Part shown: in pieces, positions 46,455-54,694 of the stretch | Layout: each line of letters begins with the position of its first letter | Position numbering within the stretch: position 1 is the stretch's first letter | From: an uncultured Actinomycetes bacterium | Lineage (GTDB): Bacteria; Actinomycetota; Coriobacteriia; Coriobacteriales; Atopobiaceae | Assembly (NCBI GenBank): GCA_900315165.1 | Contig: OMXZ01000002.1 | Location: 1 to 64,000, forward strand | Length of the DNA stretch: 64,000 nt | Reading direction: 5' to 3' | Notes under the pieces: model-generated | The model's input: only the letters and a program-made list of their open reading frames with translations | The model's database searches: none | What the model was told of the DNA's origin: nothing | Position numbers and translations under genes: made by a program

Positions 46455-47706
46455 TGCCCCCCGGCACGGCGTACCGACCGCCCCTGACGCACAGAGCGAC
46501 CTGTCCCGCGGTGCCGTTCGGATGACGCAGTCGACGGTGTCATCGCGTTCCGCAGCGGCTACCCGACGTGCGAAGGCGTCACGGGGACATGGGCATGGGT
46601 CCCATGTGGGTGCGGCACAGGTGGACCTCGGCGGCCTTCGCGAGCGTCGGCGCCCTCCCCGCTGGCCTTGGGTTGCCGTCATCGTCGTCCTTCTCGTGCT
46701 CATCGGTTTCGGGGGAAGGTACGCCTACCAGCACCTCTTCACGACGGAAGAAAAGACGGTCGACGTCGAGCCGGGGCAGGAAGTCAGCATAAAGGTGGCC
46801 GAGGGCTCGTCCGCGTCGGCTATCGCGCAGCAGCTCTACGAGGCCGGTGTCATCGGCGATACGTCCGCTTTCATGAAGGCGGCGCGCAAGCAGAACGTTG
46901 ACGAGAAGCTGAAGCCCGGCACCTATATCTTTGTGACCGGCTCGGATGTCCAGAACGTCATCGACCTGCTCGTCGCCGGCCCCAACTCGGGGGAGGGCAT
47001 CCTCACCATCGCCGAAGGGCTCACCGTGCGGCAGACGGCGGCGATCGTCGAGGACCGCCTCGGCATCTCCGCCGACGACTTCATCGCCCAGGCCAAGGCG
47101 TCCAGCTATGTGGACGACTACCCCTTCCTCGCCGATGCGGCGGCCTCCGGCTATGATTCGCTCGAGGGCTACCTCTTCCCCAAGACCTACGATTTCTCCT
47201 CGGGCGCGCCTACGGCCGACTCGGTCATCCGTACCCTGCTCGACCAATATGCCCTGGAAACCCAGGGACTCGATTTCGCCTCTGCCGAGGCGCAGATCGC
47301 CGATGCATATGGCGTCACGATGTCGGACTACGACATCCTCAAGCTGGCCTCGGTGATCGAGCGCGAGGCCGTGGCCGACGACCAGCGCGGCAACGTCGCC
47401 TCGGTCTTCTACAACCGTCTTGCCGGAAAGCTCGGCCAGGGGGCCTTCCTGCAGTCCGACGCCGTCATGGGCTATGTGACGGGCGGCGAGGTCACCGCCG
47501 ACGACCTTCAGCAGGACAGTCCCTACAACACCTACAAGAACGAGGGTCTGCCCCCGACGCCCATCTGCGCGCCGAGTATGGCCTCACTCGAGGCGGCGCT
47601 CGCCCCGGAATCGACGGACTACCTGTATTTCTGGATCACGGACAGCGAGGCGGTCTTTTCGAAGACCTATGAGGAGCATCAGGCCGCCATCGCGAACGCG
47701 TCGTAG
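46441..47706 (+). CDS. mltG: Endolytic murein transglycosylase MltG
   Basis: A 421-residue membrane-anchored enzyme that cuts nascent peptidoglycan strands and sets their length. A basic cytoplasmic N-terminus (about 80 residues) leads to one TM helix (PWVAVIVVLLVLIGFGG), a LysM-like region (VAEGSSASAIAQQLYEAGVI) and the YceG catalytic domain. That domain has GYLFPKTYDFSSG, the catalytic Glu307 (SVIEREA), VFYNRL, LQSDAVMGY and SPYNTYKNEGLPPTPI. GAAGGGAAG precedes the ATG at 46441. Confidence 0.95.
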   Translation: MAKHSAPRHGVPTAPDAQSDLSRGAVRMTQSTVSSRSAAATRRAKASRGHGHGSHVGAAQVDLGGLRERRRPPRWPWVAVIVVLLVLIGFGGRYAYQHLFTTEEKTVDVEPGQEVSIKVAEGSSASAIAQQLYEAGVIGDTSAFMKAARKQNVDEKLKPGTYIFVTGSDVQNVIDLLVAGPNSGEGILTIAEGLTVRQTAAIVEDRLGISADDFIAQAKASSYVDDYPFLADAAASGYDSLEGYLFPKTYDFSSGAPTADSVIRTLLDQYALETQGLDFASAEAQIADAYGVTMSDYDILKLASVIEREAVADDQRGNVASVFYNRLAGKLGQGAFLQSDAVMGYVTGGEVTADDLQQDSPYNTYKNEGLPPTPICAPSMASLEAALAPESTDYLYFWITDSEAVFSKTYEEHQAAIANAS

Positions 47707-47715
47707 GGGGGCGCG

Positions 47716-48225
47716 ATGACCGTGCTTCGTCCCACACGCTACGTGGCCTCGCTCGACCGGGTACCCGTGGGCGACCTGGTCGCACAGGGTGTGCGCTGCG
47801 TCCTTCTGGACCGCGACAACACCTGCGTGCCGCGCGACACCAAGGCGCCGCCGCCCGAGGTCATCGCCTGGCTCGGGGCCGTGCGCTCGGCTGGTATCAA
47901 AACCTGCATGGTCTCGAACAACTTCTACTCGGGCGAGGTCGAGCGGTCGGCCGCCGAGCTCGACTGCGACGTGGTACACCACGCCATGAAACCCGCTCCG
48001 TTTGCGATCTGGTCCGCCCTGGCCAAGGAGGGCGTCCCCGCCGAACAGGCCGTCCTGATCGGTGACCAGATGCTCACCGACGTCGCCGCCGGCAACCTCG
48101 CCGGCGTCCCCACGATCCTCGTTCGCCCGCAGTCGCGGAAAGACATGTGGTACACCTATGCCTTTCGGGCGGTCGAGCATTTCCTGCTCAAGGGCCAAAC
48201 CTTCGAGGGGGAAGACGGGCGATGA
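47716..48225 (+). CDS. YqeG family HAD IIIA-type phosphatase
   Basis: A 169-residue HAD-superfamily protein of the YqeG type. Motif I is LLDRDNTCVPR (nucleophile Asp and general acid Asp), motif II is MVSNN, motif III contributes HHAMKPAP (Lys) and motif IV is IGDQMLTDV. Family members are putative phosphatidylglycerophosphate phosphatases or small-molecule phosphatases. Its stop overlaps the aroK ATG (ATGA). Confidence 0.9.
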   Translation: MTVLRPTRYVASLDRVPVGDLVAQGVRCVLLDRDNTCVPRDTKAPPPEVIAWLGAVRSAGIKTCMVSNNFYSGEVERSAAELDCDVVHHAMKPAPFAIWSALAKEGVPAEQAVLIGDQMLTDVAAGNLAGVPTILVRPQSRKDMWYTYAFRAVEHFLLKGQTFEGEDGR

Positions 48226-48779
48226 CCGGGGCGACGTGCGGACAGCGCGGCTACGTCGTGCACGAGGGCTGCGACCACATCTTCTTCGTGGGCTTCCTCG
48301 GCGCGGGCAAGTCGACCCTGGCACGCAACCTCGGCCGCCTCTTCCGCCGCGATTACGTCGACACCGACCGGCTGGTTGAGCGCCTTCAGCGCATGACGGT
48401 GCCCGAGATCTTTGAGCGCAAGGGTGAGGAGGCCTTTCGGCGTGACGAGACCGCGGCGCTCGAGACGCTCCGCGAGCGCAAGTCCTTGCTCGTGAGCTGC
48501 GGCGGCGGTATCGTCGAGTGCGCCGAGAGCTGCCGGGCGATGCACGAGATGGGTGCGGTCGTCTTCCTGGACGGGGATCTGGACGACTCCCTGCGCCAGA
48601 TTCAGCATCCCGAGAAACGCCCCGACCTCGGGTCGTTCGAGCACGCGCGCGAGCTCTACTGGCACCGGCGCCCCCTGTACCAGCAGACGGCGGACTATGT
48701 GGTGGACATACGCAACAAGGATTTCGACGAGGTCGCCGGCGATGCAGCGCGGCTTCTGTGGGAGGAAGGGCTTTTATGA
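48222..48779 (+). CDS. aroK: Shikimate kinase AroK
   Basis: A 185-residue P-loop kinase that phosphorylates shikimate at O3 in aromatic amino-acid synthesis. Walker A GFLGAGKST lies at 24-32, followed by the shikimate-binding DYVDTDRLVE and FRRDETAALETL, and CGGGIVE (the GGG loop). A lid arginine lies around QIQHPEKRPDL. A cysteine-containing N-terminal extension of about 20 residues precedes the core. ATGA overlaps couple it to yqeG upstream and the aroB-like gene downstream. Confidence 0.93.
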   Translation: MTGATCGQRGYVVHEGCDHIFFVGFLGAGKSTLARNLGRLFRRDYVDTDRLVERLQRMTVPEIFERKGEEAFRRDETAALETLRERKSLLVSCGGGIVECAESCRAMHEMGAVVFLDGDLDDSLRQIQHPEKRPDLGSFEHARELYWHRRPLYQQTADYVVDIRNKDFDEVAGDAARLLWEEGLL

Positions 48780-49936
48780 GCGAAGACACACGCAGGGACG
48801 CATTCGCCGTAGACAGCGACGCAGACAGCGACGAGGACCTGCCTGCCGGCATCCCCATCATTCGTCAGTGGGTATCGCTGCCCAAGGCCTCGACCGATGT
48901 GCGGGTGGGGTCCGGCGCTATCGACGCCATGGGGGAGGTCCTGCGCCGTCCCGCCGTGCAGTCGCGCCCCGCGGCACTCGTCGTCGAGGAAGGGGCGGAG
49001 GAGGCGCTTGCCGAAGACGTGCGCCGCCAGCTGACCGATGCCGGCTGCCTCGTGACCTGTATCGACATCCCCGCGCAGCGCACGCTCGCGGCGGCTTCGG
49101 CTTTGGCCGCGAAGCTCGCGGGTGCTAGAGTCACCTCCGACGACATCGTCTGCGCGGTCGGCTCGGTCGACGTGCTGTCACTTGCCGCCGCTGTGGCGCA
49201 CGAGTGGTGCGGCGGCACGACCCTCGTCGCCGTCCCGACCGATGCCGCCGCGGCCGCTTGGGCGACCATTACCCCGCGCGGGCTCGATGTCGACGGCGTC
49301 CCCGAGCTGATCTGGACCCCCGGCTATGCCCGCAACTGCTTCGTCGACCTCGATCGCATCGAGTGCGATCCCGCGACGGAGCCGGTCCGTTTCGCCCGTG
49401 CCCTCATGGCAATCACCGCCGTCGCGGACAACGAGCGCTCCTTTACGGCCCTTTTCGACCGCGCAAACGCCCTTGCGGTGGGCGACCTCGCCGAGTTCGC
49501 CCAGCAGATGGTGGACATGCTCAAGTCGCGCGGACGCCTTTCAGCCTCGACGTCGATTGCCGTACGCCAGTCGCTCACCTATGGCGAGACCTTCCTGCGC
49601 GCCATGCGGCCGCTCGTTCCCGCCGATGTGCCCGACTCTGCGGTCCTGGCCGACGCCATGCGCTTCACCTCGCGCATCTCTTGCGGCCAGGAAAACCTCT
49701 CGGTCGACGATGTGCTCGCCATCGACGAGCTCCTCACCAGGCTCGACCTGGGGCAGATCGCAGGCCACATCGAACCCGAGCAGATGATCGCGGCGCTCAA
49801 GGCCGACCGTTTCCGGTACAGCAGCCGCTTCCTGCTCGGGCTGCCCCGCGCGCTCGGCCGCGTCCGCCTGGCAAATGTCGAGGACGACCTCCTTGCCGAG
49901 CACACCAAGATGTTCTGCGCCACGCGCGAGGCGTAG
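48776..49936 (+). CDS. 3-dehydroquinate synthase-like protein with degenerate active site
   Basis: A 386-residue protein in the usual aroB position, directly after aroK with an ATGA overlap. The fold order resembles DHQ synthase: SLPKASTDVRVGSGAID at the start, DDIVCAVGSVDVLSLAAAVA where AroB has ALGGG-x-x-GD, and VAVPTDAAAAAWATITPR where AroB has PTTLLAQVDSSVGGK. By my alignment the metal ligands are gone: Glu of AEVIK becomes Arg (FARALMA), GHTFGHA becomes GETFLRA, and HGEAV becomes DSAVL. It could be a pseudo-enzyme, a re-purposed member, or a very divergent synthase. No other aroB is in the window. Confidence 0.6.
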   Translation: MSEDTRRDAFAVDSDADSDEDLPAGIPIIRQWVSLPKASTDVRVGSGAIDAMGEVLRRPAVQSRPAALVVEEGAEEALAEDVRRQLTDAGCLVTCIDIPAQRTLAAASALAAKLAGARVTSDDIVCAVGSVDVLSLAAAVAHEWCGGTTLVAVPTDAAAAAWATITPRGLDVDGVPELIWTPGYARNCFVDLDRIECDPATEPVRFARALMAITAVADNERSFTALFDRANALAVGDLAEFAQQMVDMLKSRGRLSASTSIAVRQSLTYGETFLRAMRPLVPADVPDSAVLADAMRFTSRISCGQENLSVDDVLAIDELLTRLDLGQIAGHIEPEQMIAALKADRFRYSSRFLLGLPRALGRVRLANVEDDLLAEHTKMFCATREA

Positions 49937-49964
49937 GCACGATACGAAGAAAAGAGGAACGACC

Positions 49965-51080
49965 ATGGCAGATACCGGCAATCGCGTGGCACGTCTGCGC
50001 GACCTGATGACGGAGCGCGGTTACGACGCAGTTATCCTGCGCAACAACCCCGACCTGCGCTGGCTCACAGGCGCCGAGCGCGTCTTCGACGACGAGGTCG
50101 CGCATACCGCCTTCATCACGCCCGATGGCCTCTGGCTGCATACCGACTCGCGTTACTTCGGCATGTTCGAGGCCAAGCTCGGGCCGGACACGCCCTGGAA
50201 GCTCGATATGGAGATCGTCGACGCGCCCCTGTGGGCCGCCCGTCGCATCGCTGAGTCCCGGTCGCGGGTAGTGGCCATCGAGGACACCGTCGACCTGGCC
50301 TTCTACGACGGGTTGCAGGCGGAGCTCGGCCGTGCCTCTGTCGCGGCGCTGCTCCCGCGCCTGCATGGCGACATCGCAGCACGGCTGCGCGCCGTTAAGG
50401 ACGCCGAGGAGCTGGCCCTGCTCCGCCGCGCGCAGGAGATCACCGACGACGCCTTCGAGCACATCGTCGGTTTCATCAAGGCGGGCATGGCCGAGCTCGA
50501 CGTCCGCGTGGAGCTGGACAACTACATGCTCTCTCATGGCGCCGAGAACGTGAGTTTCGAGACGATCATCGCTGCCGGCCCCAATGGCGCCAACCCCCAT
50601 GCCCGCCCCAGCGAGTATGTGATCCAACAGGGCGACTTCATCGTGATGGACTACGGCGCCTGCTACCACGACTACCACGCGGACATGACCCGTACCGTTT
50701 GCGTCGGCGAGCCGACCGAGGAGCAGCAACACGTCTACGACGTCGTCCGCCACACCAACGAGGCAGTCCAGGCGGCCGTCCGCCCCGGCGTTATCGGCAA
50801 GGACATCCACAACCTCGCGGTCGACGAGATTACCCGCGCCGGCTACGGCGACTATTTCAAGCACGGCCTGGGCCATGGCGTGGGCGTCGAGATTCACGAG
50901 TGCCCCAACTTCGGCCGTCGCGCTACAGAGGTGATTCCCGCCGGCGCCGTGATCACCGACGAGCCGGGCATCTATCTGCCGGGCAGGTTCGGCGTCCGCA
51001 TCGAGGACTGCGGCCTCATCGACGAGGAGGGCTATCATCCCTTCAGCCGCATCACGCACGACCTGGTGCGCGTGGGCTAG
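49965..51080 (+). CDS. M24 family aminopeptidase (Xaa-Pro dipeptidase type)
   Basis: A 371-residue pita-bread-fold metallopeptidase. The creatinase-like N-terminal half (DAVILRNNPDLRWLTGAERV) is followed by the metal-binding set: Asp in VMDYGACYHDYHADMTR, His in HGLGHGVGVEIHE, Glu in ITDEPGIYLPG and IEDCGLIDEEG. These match Xaa-Pro peptidases (PepQ/PepP). I chose ATG 49965 with AGAGGA upstream; an earlier ATG in frame lies inside the aroB-like gene. It usually precedes efp, as here. Confidence 0.92.
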   Translation: MADTGNRVARLRDLMTERGYDAVILRNNPDLRWLTGAERVFDDEVAHTAFITPDGLWLHTDSRYFGMFEAKLGPDTPWKLDMEIVDAPLWAARRIAESRSRVVAIEDTVDLAFYDGLQAELGRASVAALLPRLHGDIAARLRAVKDAEELALLRRAQEITDDAFEHIVGFIKAGMAELDVRVELDNYMLSHGAENVSFETIIAAGPNGANPHARPSEYVIQQGDFIVMDYGACYHDYHADMTRTVCVGEPTEEQQHVYDVVRHTNEAVQAAVRPGVIGKDIHNLAVDEITRAGYGDYFKHGLGHGVGVEIHECPNFGRRATEVIPAGAVITDEPGIYLPGRFGVRIEDCGLIDEEGYHPFSRITHDLVRVG

Positions 51081-51221
51081 GGGAGGACCCCCGAACGGAC
51101 TCTGCAGCTTTCGCGCAGGTGCTACCCCACGCCCTGCGCGTCCGTCATTCTTGGCGTATAGTAACGAACGTATGCGAATCGCCCGCGCGGCGCGCGGACT
51201 TGAGGAAAGAAAGGCACTCCA

Positions 51222-51794
51222 TTGGCTACCACCACCATCAGCACCGCCGACTTCCGCAACGGCATGGGCCTCTTCATCAACGGCCACTACTACACCATCG
51301 TCGAGTTCCAGCACGTCAAGCCCGGCAAGGGTGGCGCCTTCGTCCGCTACACGATCAAGGACCTGCAGTCCGGCAAGACGATCAACAACCAGACCTGCAA
51401 TGCCGGCACCAAGTTCGAGAGCGTCCAGCTCATCACGCATGAGATGCAGTACCTCTACAACGACGGCCAGAACTACGTCTTCATGGACAACGAGACCTAC
51501 GAGCAGGTCTCTGTCGACCCCAGCTACATCGGCGACAACGCCCAGTGGCTCAAGGAGAACGACGTCTGCCAGCTGCTCTACGCCGACACCGAGCTTCTCG
51601 GCGTCCAGCCTCCGATGTTCATCGAGGCCGAGATCACGCAGACCGACCCCGGCTTTAAGGGCGATACCGTCCAGGGCGGCACCAAGCCCGCTACGATCGA
51701 GACCGGCGCCACGGTTCAGGTCCCGATGTACATCAACCAGGGCGAGCGCATCAAGATCGACACCCGTACGGGCAAGTTCGTTCAGCGCGTCTAA
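51222..51794 (+). CDS. efp: Translation elongation factor P
   Basis: A 190-residue EF-P that relieves ribosome stalling at polyproline stretches. The N-terminal KOW-like domain carries the tip loop HVKPGKGGAF with Lys36 at the position modified in many bacteria; no EpmA/YmfI partner is in the window. The C-terminal OB domains end GERIKIDTRTGKFVQRV. The start codon is TTG (51222), with AAGAAAGG upstream. TATAGT at 51157-51162 may be a -10, so a promoter lies in the 141-bp gap. Confidence 0.96.
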   Translation: MATTTISTADFRNGMGLFINGHYYTIVEFQHVKPGKGGAFVRYTIKDLQSGKTINNQTCNAGTKFESVQLITHEMQYLYNDGQNYVFMDNETYEQVSVDPSYIGDNAQWLKENDVCQLLYADTELLGVQPPMFIEAEITQTDPGFKGDTVQGGTKPATIETGATVQVPMYINQGERIKIDTRTGKFVQRV

Positions 51795-51830
51795 TCACTG
51801 GCCGGGCACACGTATCAGGAAGGAACGTTC

Positions 51831-52199
51831 ATGGCTGAATCCGAACTCACTATCTCGGGCATCGGTGTCTCCCGCCAGGTCGTCTCCGCCATCGTCTCGG
51901 CGGCGGCCGAGAAGGTCGAGGGCGTGGCTTCCGTCGGCCAGCGCGCCACGGCGTCCAACCTCGTCTCCGTCTTCTTCGCGACGGGTCAGGTCGCCACGGA
52001 CGCCGAGACGGTCGAGGCCGACGTCGTCGACGGCGGCCTGCGGGTGACGGTGCACCTGACCGTTCTGTATGGATACCCCTTCACGCAACTCGCCGCGGCA
52101 GTCCGCGAGGCGGTCGCACAGGCGGTCCGCGAGCAGATGGGTGTCGAGGTCGCCGCGGTCGACGTGTGCATCGACAGCATCGTTTTCCCCAAGGAGTAA
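51831..52199 (+). CDS. Asp23/Gls24 family protein
   Basis: A 122-residue alkaline-shock/Gls24-like protein: LTISGIGVSRQVVSAIVSAA, VEGVASVGQ, GLRVTVHLTVLYGYPFTQLA and VREQMGVEVAAVDVCI. Family members are linked to envelope homeostasis and often sit between efp/accB and nusB, as here. GGAAGGAAC precedes the ATG. nusB begins 6 bp later. Confidence 0.92.
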   Translation: MAESELTISGIGVSRQVVSAIVSAAAEKVEGVASVGQRATASNLVSVFFATGQVATDAETVEADVVDGGLRVTVHLTVLYGYPFTQLAAAVREAVAQAVREQMGVEVAAVDVCIDSIVFPKE

Positions 52200-52205
52200 C
52201 CCCAG

Positions 52206-52718
52206 GTGTCCAACAAGCCGCACTTTGGCGGGCGTACCCTCGCCCGCAGCCAGGCGCTGCAGCTGCTGTTCCAGGCGGAGGCGGGCGACCGCAGCGTCGA
52301 GGACGTCCTCGATGACGGGCCCTGCCTCGAGTCGGGTCCCCTCGACCCCTACGGGCGCGAGCTTGCGCTCGGGGTGGAGGATATGCTCGCCGAGCTTGAC
52401 AGCGTCATTGCCGCCCGCTCGGTCGGCTGGTCCGTCGACCGCATGCCGGCCGTCGACCGCAACCTTCTGCGCATCGCCCTCTATGAGATGCTGCGGGTGG
52501 ACGAGGTCGATATCGCCGTCGCCATCGACGAGTGCGTCGAGCTCGAGAAGGCCTACGGCACCGATGAGTCTCCGCGCTTTGCCAATGGTCTGCTCGGCGT
52601 CGTCGCCGATCAGATCGAAGAGGGCAAGGATCCCGTCGCGACCGCCCGCGAGCAACTTCGTGCCGCCGGCAAGCATGTCCCTGGCGAGTGTGCCGATGCA
52701 GGGGACGCCGATGAGTAA
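52206..52718 (+). CDS. nusB: Transcription antitermination factor NusB
   Basis: A 170-residue all-helical protein that binds boxA RNA with NusE for rRNA antitermination. Family blocks RTLARSQALQLLFQAEAG, MPAVDRNLLRIALYEML, VAIDECVELEKAYG and FANGLLGVVAD are all present. The start is GTG 52206. An acidic tail extends beyond the usual end and overlaps xseB by 8 nt. Confidence 0.93.
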   Translation: MSNKPHFGGRTLARSQALQLLFQAEAGDRSVEDVLDDGPCLESGPLDPYGRELALGVEDMLAELDSVIAARSVGWSVDRMPAVDRNLLRIALYEMLRVDEVDIAVAIDECVELEKAYGTDESPRFANGLLGVVADQIEEGKDPVATAREQLRAAGKHVPGECADAGDADE

Positions 52719-52998
52719 GCCCGACATCTCCCAGTACCGGTCCTTCGACCAGATCTGCGAGCGTCTGGACGGCATCATCGGCCAGGTCCGCGACAAGGAC
52801 ACCTCGCTTGAGCGTTCCCTCGACCTCTTCGATGAGGCCATCGCGCTGGGTTCGGCCGCCGTCGACATGGTCGACGTGACTGAGCTGACGCCCGCGGAAG
52901 AGGAGAAGCTCGCGGAGGCCGAAGCTGCAGCCGATGGCGATGTGGTGGGCGCCCCTGACGCCGATGGGGATGCCGCCGGCGAATCAGTCCAGGAGTAG
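52711..52998 (+). CDS. xseB: Exodeoxyribonuclease VII small subunit
   Basis: A 95-residue protein whose first 55 residues (SFDQICERLDGIIGQVRDKD and SLERSLDLFDEAIALG) match XseB, the small subunit that joins XseA in degrading single-stranded DNA. A long Glu/Ala/Asp tail follows. I chose ATG 52711, behind AGGGGA; an in-frame ATG at 52696 is possible. xseA, which normally lies directly upstream, is absent here. Confidence 0.82.
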   Translation: MSKPDISQYRSFDQICERLDGIIGQVRDKDTSLERSLDLFDEAIALGSAAVDMVDVTELTPAEEEKLAEAEAAADGDVVGAPDADGDAAGESVQE

Positions 52999-53003
52999 AT
53001 CTC

Positions 53004-53735
53004 ATGGCCCGTCGTCGACTCGACGCCGAGCTCGTGGCGCAGGGCCTTTTTCCCGATACCGACACGGCCGCTCGCGCGGTGATGGCGGGCGACGTGAGTA
53101 CGACCGACCGTCGGCTCGAGCATCCCGGCGACCAGGTCAAGCCTGGGATCCCCCTGCATGTGCGAGCAGAATCGCCCTATGTGTCCCGCGGCGGCATCAA
53201 GCTCGAACGCGGCCTTGCCGCCTTCGGCGTGGATCCCACGGGCCTCTCCTGCCTCGATGTTGGCTGCTCCACGGGCGGTTTCACGGATTGCCTTCTTTCC
53301 CACGGGGCGGCCTATGTCCTTGCAGTGGACGTGGGACGAGCCGACTTCAGTTGGGGGCTGCGCCAGGATCCCCGTGTCGAGCTGCTCGAACGCACAAATA
53401 TCTGCGATGTGCCCGGTCCCGGTCGCACGGGGACGATCGACCTCGCGGTGTGTGACGTGTCTTTCACCTCGGTCACCGTGGTGCTGCCCGCGGTCATGGA
53501 TCTGCTCCGGCTGACGGGTGCCTTCCTCACCCTGGTCAAGCCCCAGTTCGAGGCGGCGCGCGAAGATGTCGGGGAGGGTGGCATCGTCCGGGACGAGGAC
53601 GTCCGTCTCGCCGCGGTCGACAAGGTGGCCGATGCCTTCCGTGCAACGGGACTCACCGTCGTCGGAAGCGTCGAGAGTCCCATCAAGGGTCACAAGGGAA
53701 ACGTGGAGTATTTGCTATACGGTACCCGTGTCTGA
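53004..53735 (+). CDS. tlyA: TlyA family rRNA 2'-O-methyltransferase
   Basis: A 243-residue protein with an N-terminal S4 RNA-binding domain (RRRLDAELVAQGLFPDTD, GIPLHVRAESPYVSRGGIKL) and an FtsJ-like methyltransferase domain. That domain has the SAM motif CLDVGCSTGGFTDCLL, the catalytic-type CDVSFTSVTV and the Lys in TLVKPQFEA. TlyA modifies 16S and/or 23S rRNA and affects capreomycin sensitivity in mycobacteria. It starts 5 bp after xseB. Confidence 0.93.
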   Translation: MARRRLDAELVAQGLFPDTDTAARAVMAGDVSTTDRRLEHPGDQVKPGIPLHVRAESPYVSRGGIKLERGLAAFGVDPTGLSCLDVGCSTGGFTDCLLSHGAAYVLAVDVGRADFSWGLRQDPRVELLERTNICDVPGPGRTGTIDLAVCDVSFTSVTVVLPAVMDLLRLTGAFLTLVKPQFEAAREDVGEGGIVRDEDVRLAAVDKVADAFRATGLTVVGSVESPIKGHKGNVEYLLYGTRV

Positions 53736-53842
53736 CGTCGCCAACGATCACGTGACAAGTCCGCGTCCAAGCGCCTGTCCGTGTCGCCCTGTCCGAGCCC
53801 GGTGCTAAACTCTCAGGGGACGTACGAGAGGGAGGAGTCGTC

Positions 53843-54694
53843 GTGAAGGTACTCCTGGTGCCGAACTACTCGCGCGAGCCGGCTATGGCTGGCGCGCATC
53901 AGATAGAGGAATGGCTCGACAATCGAGGCATCGAGGTCGTCTGGGCTCCCGACAAAAAGCTCTTCCCGCACAAGAGGGTCGACCTTGATGGCATCGACCT
54001 GGCGGTCTCGCTCGGCGGCGATGGCACGCTTCTGCGCGCGGCTCGGATCATCGGCTATTCCGAGATTCCGCTCATGGGCATTTCTTACGGTCACCTTGGC
54101 TTTCTGACCTGCGGCGGCCCCGATGAGCTCATACCCAATGTCGAGGCGGCCCTCGCGGGCGAGATGCACGCGTCGCACCGGGCGACGCTCGACATCCAGG
54201 TCGAGTTCGAGCACGAGGACGGCACGAGCGAGGTCAAGCAGCGTTTCGCCCTCAACGACCTCTCGCTCACCCATGGCATGAAAGGCGACATGATCGTCTT
54301 CGACGTGTCGGTGTCGGGCCATCCCATCGACCGTCTGCGCGGCGACGGCTTCGTGGTCTCCACCGCCACGGGCTCGACGGGATACGCGCTCGCGGCGGGC
54401 GGCCCCATCGTGGAGCCGGAGTTCCCGGGCATGGTTTGCGTGCCCGTCGCTCCGCACACGCTCATGGCGCGCGCTTTCCTGACCTCGCCCTCCGACGTTG
54501 TGGAGATCTCCATCAACCCGGAGCGGCATGTGGAGCGCATGTTCTTTGCCGACGGCCAGCCCATCGGCGACAACGTCTCGGGCGTGCGCGCCACGGTGCG
54601 CCGCGGTCCCGGCGACGTAATTCTGCTCGACCACAGCACTGAGAGCTTCTACCAGTCCGTCTCCCGTGTCTTCTACGGCAAGGCGGGCCTATGA
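53843..54694 (+). CDS. nadK: NAD kinase
   Basis: A 283-residue kinase that makes NADP from NAD. Signature motifs are AVSLGGDGTLLRAARI, GHLGFLT, ALNDLSLTHG and VSTATGSTGYALAAGG. The start is GTG 53843 behind GGGAGGAG. TAAACT at 53806-53811 may be the -10, so nadK-recN may have its own promoter after tlyA. Its stop overlaps the recN ATG. Confidence 0.95.
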   Translation: MKVLLVPNYSREPAMAGAHQIEEWLDNRGIEVVWAPDKKLFPHKRVDLDGIDLAVSLGGDGTLLRAARIIGYSEIPLMGISYGHLGFLTCGGPDELIPNVEAALAGEMHASHRATLDIQVEFEHEDGTSEVKQRFALNDLSLTHGMKGDMIVFDVSVSGHPIDRLRGDGFVVSTATGSTGYALAAGGPIVEPEFPGMVCVPVAPHTLMARAFLTSPSDVVEISINPERHVERMFFADGQPIGDNVSGVRATVRRGPGDVILLDHSTESFYQSVSRVFYGKAGL

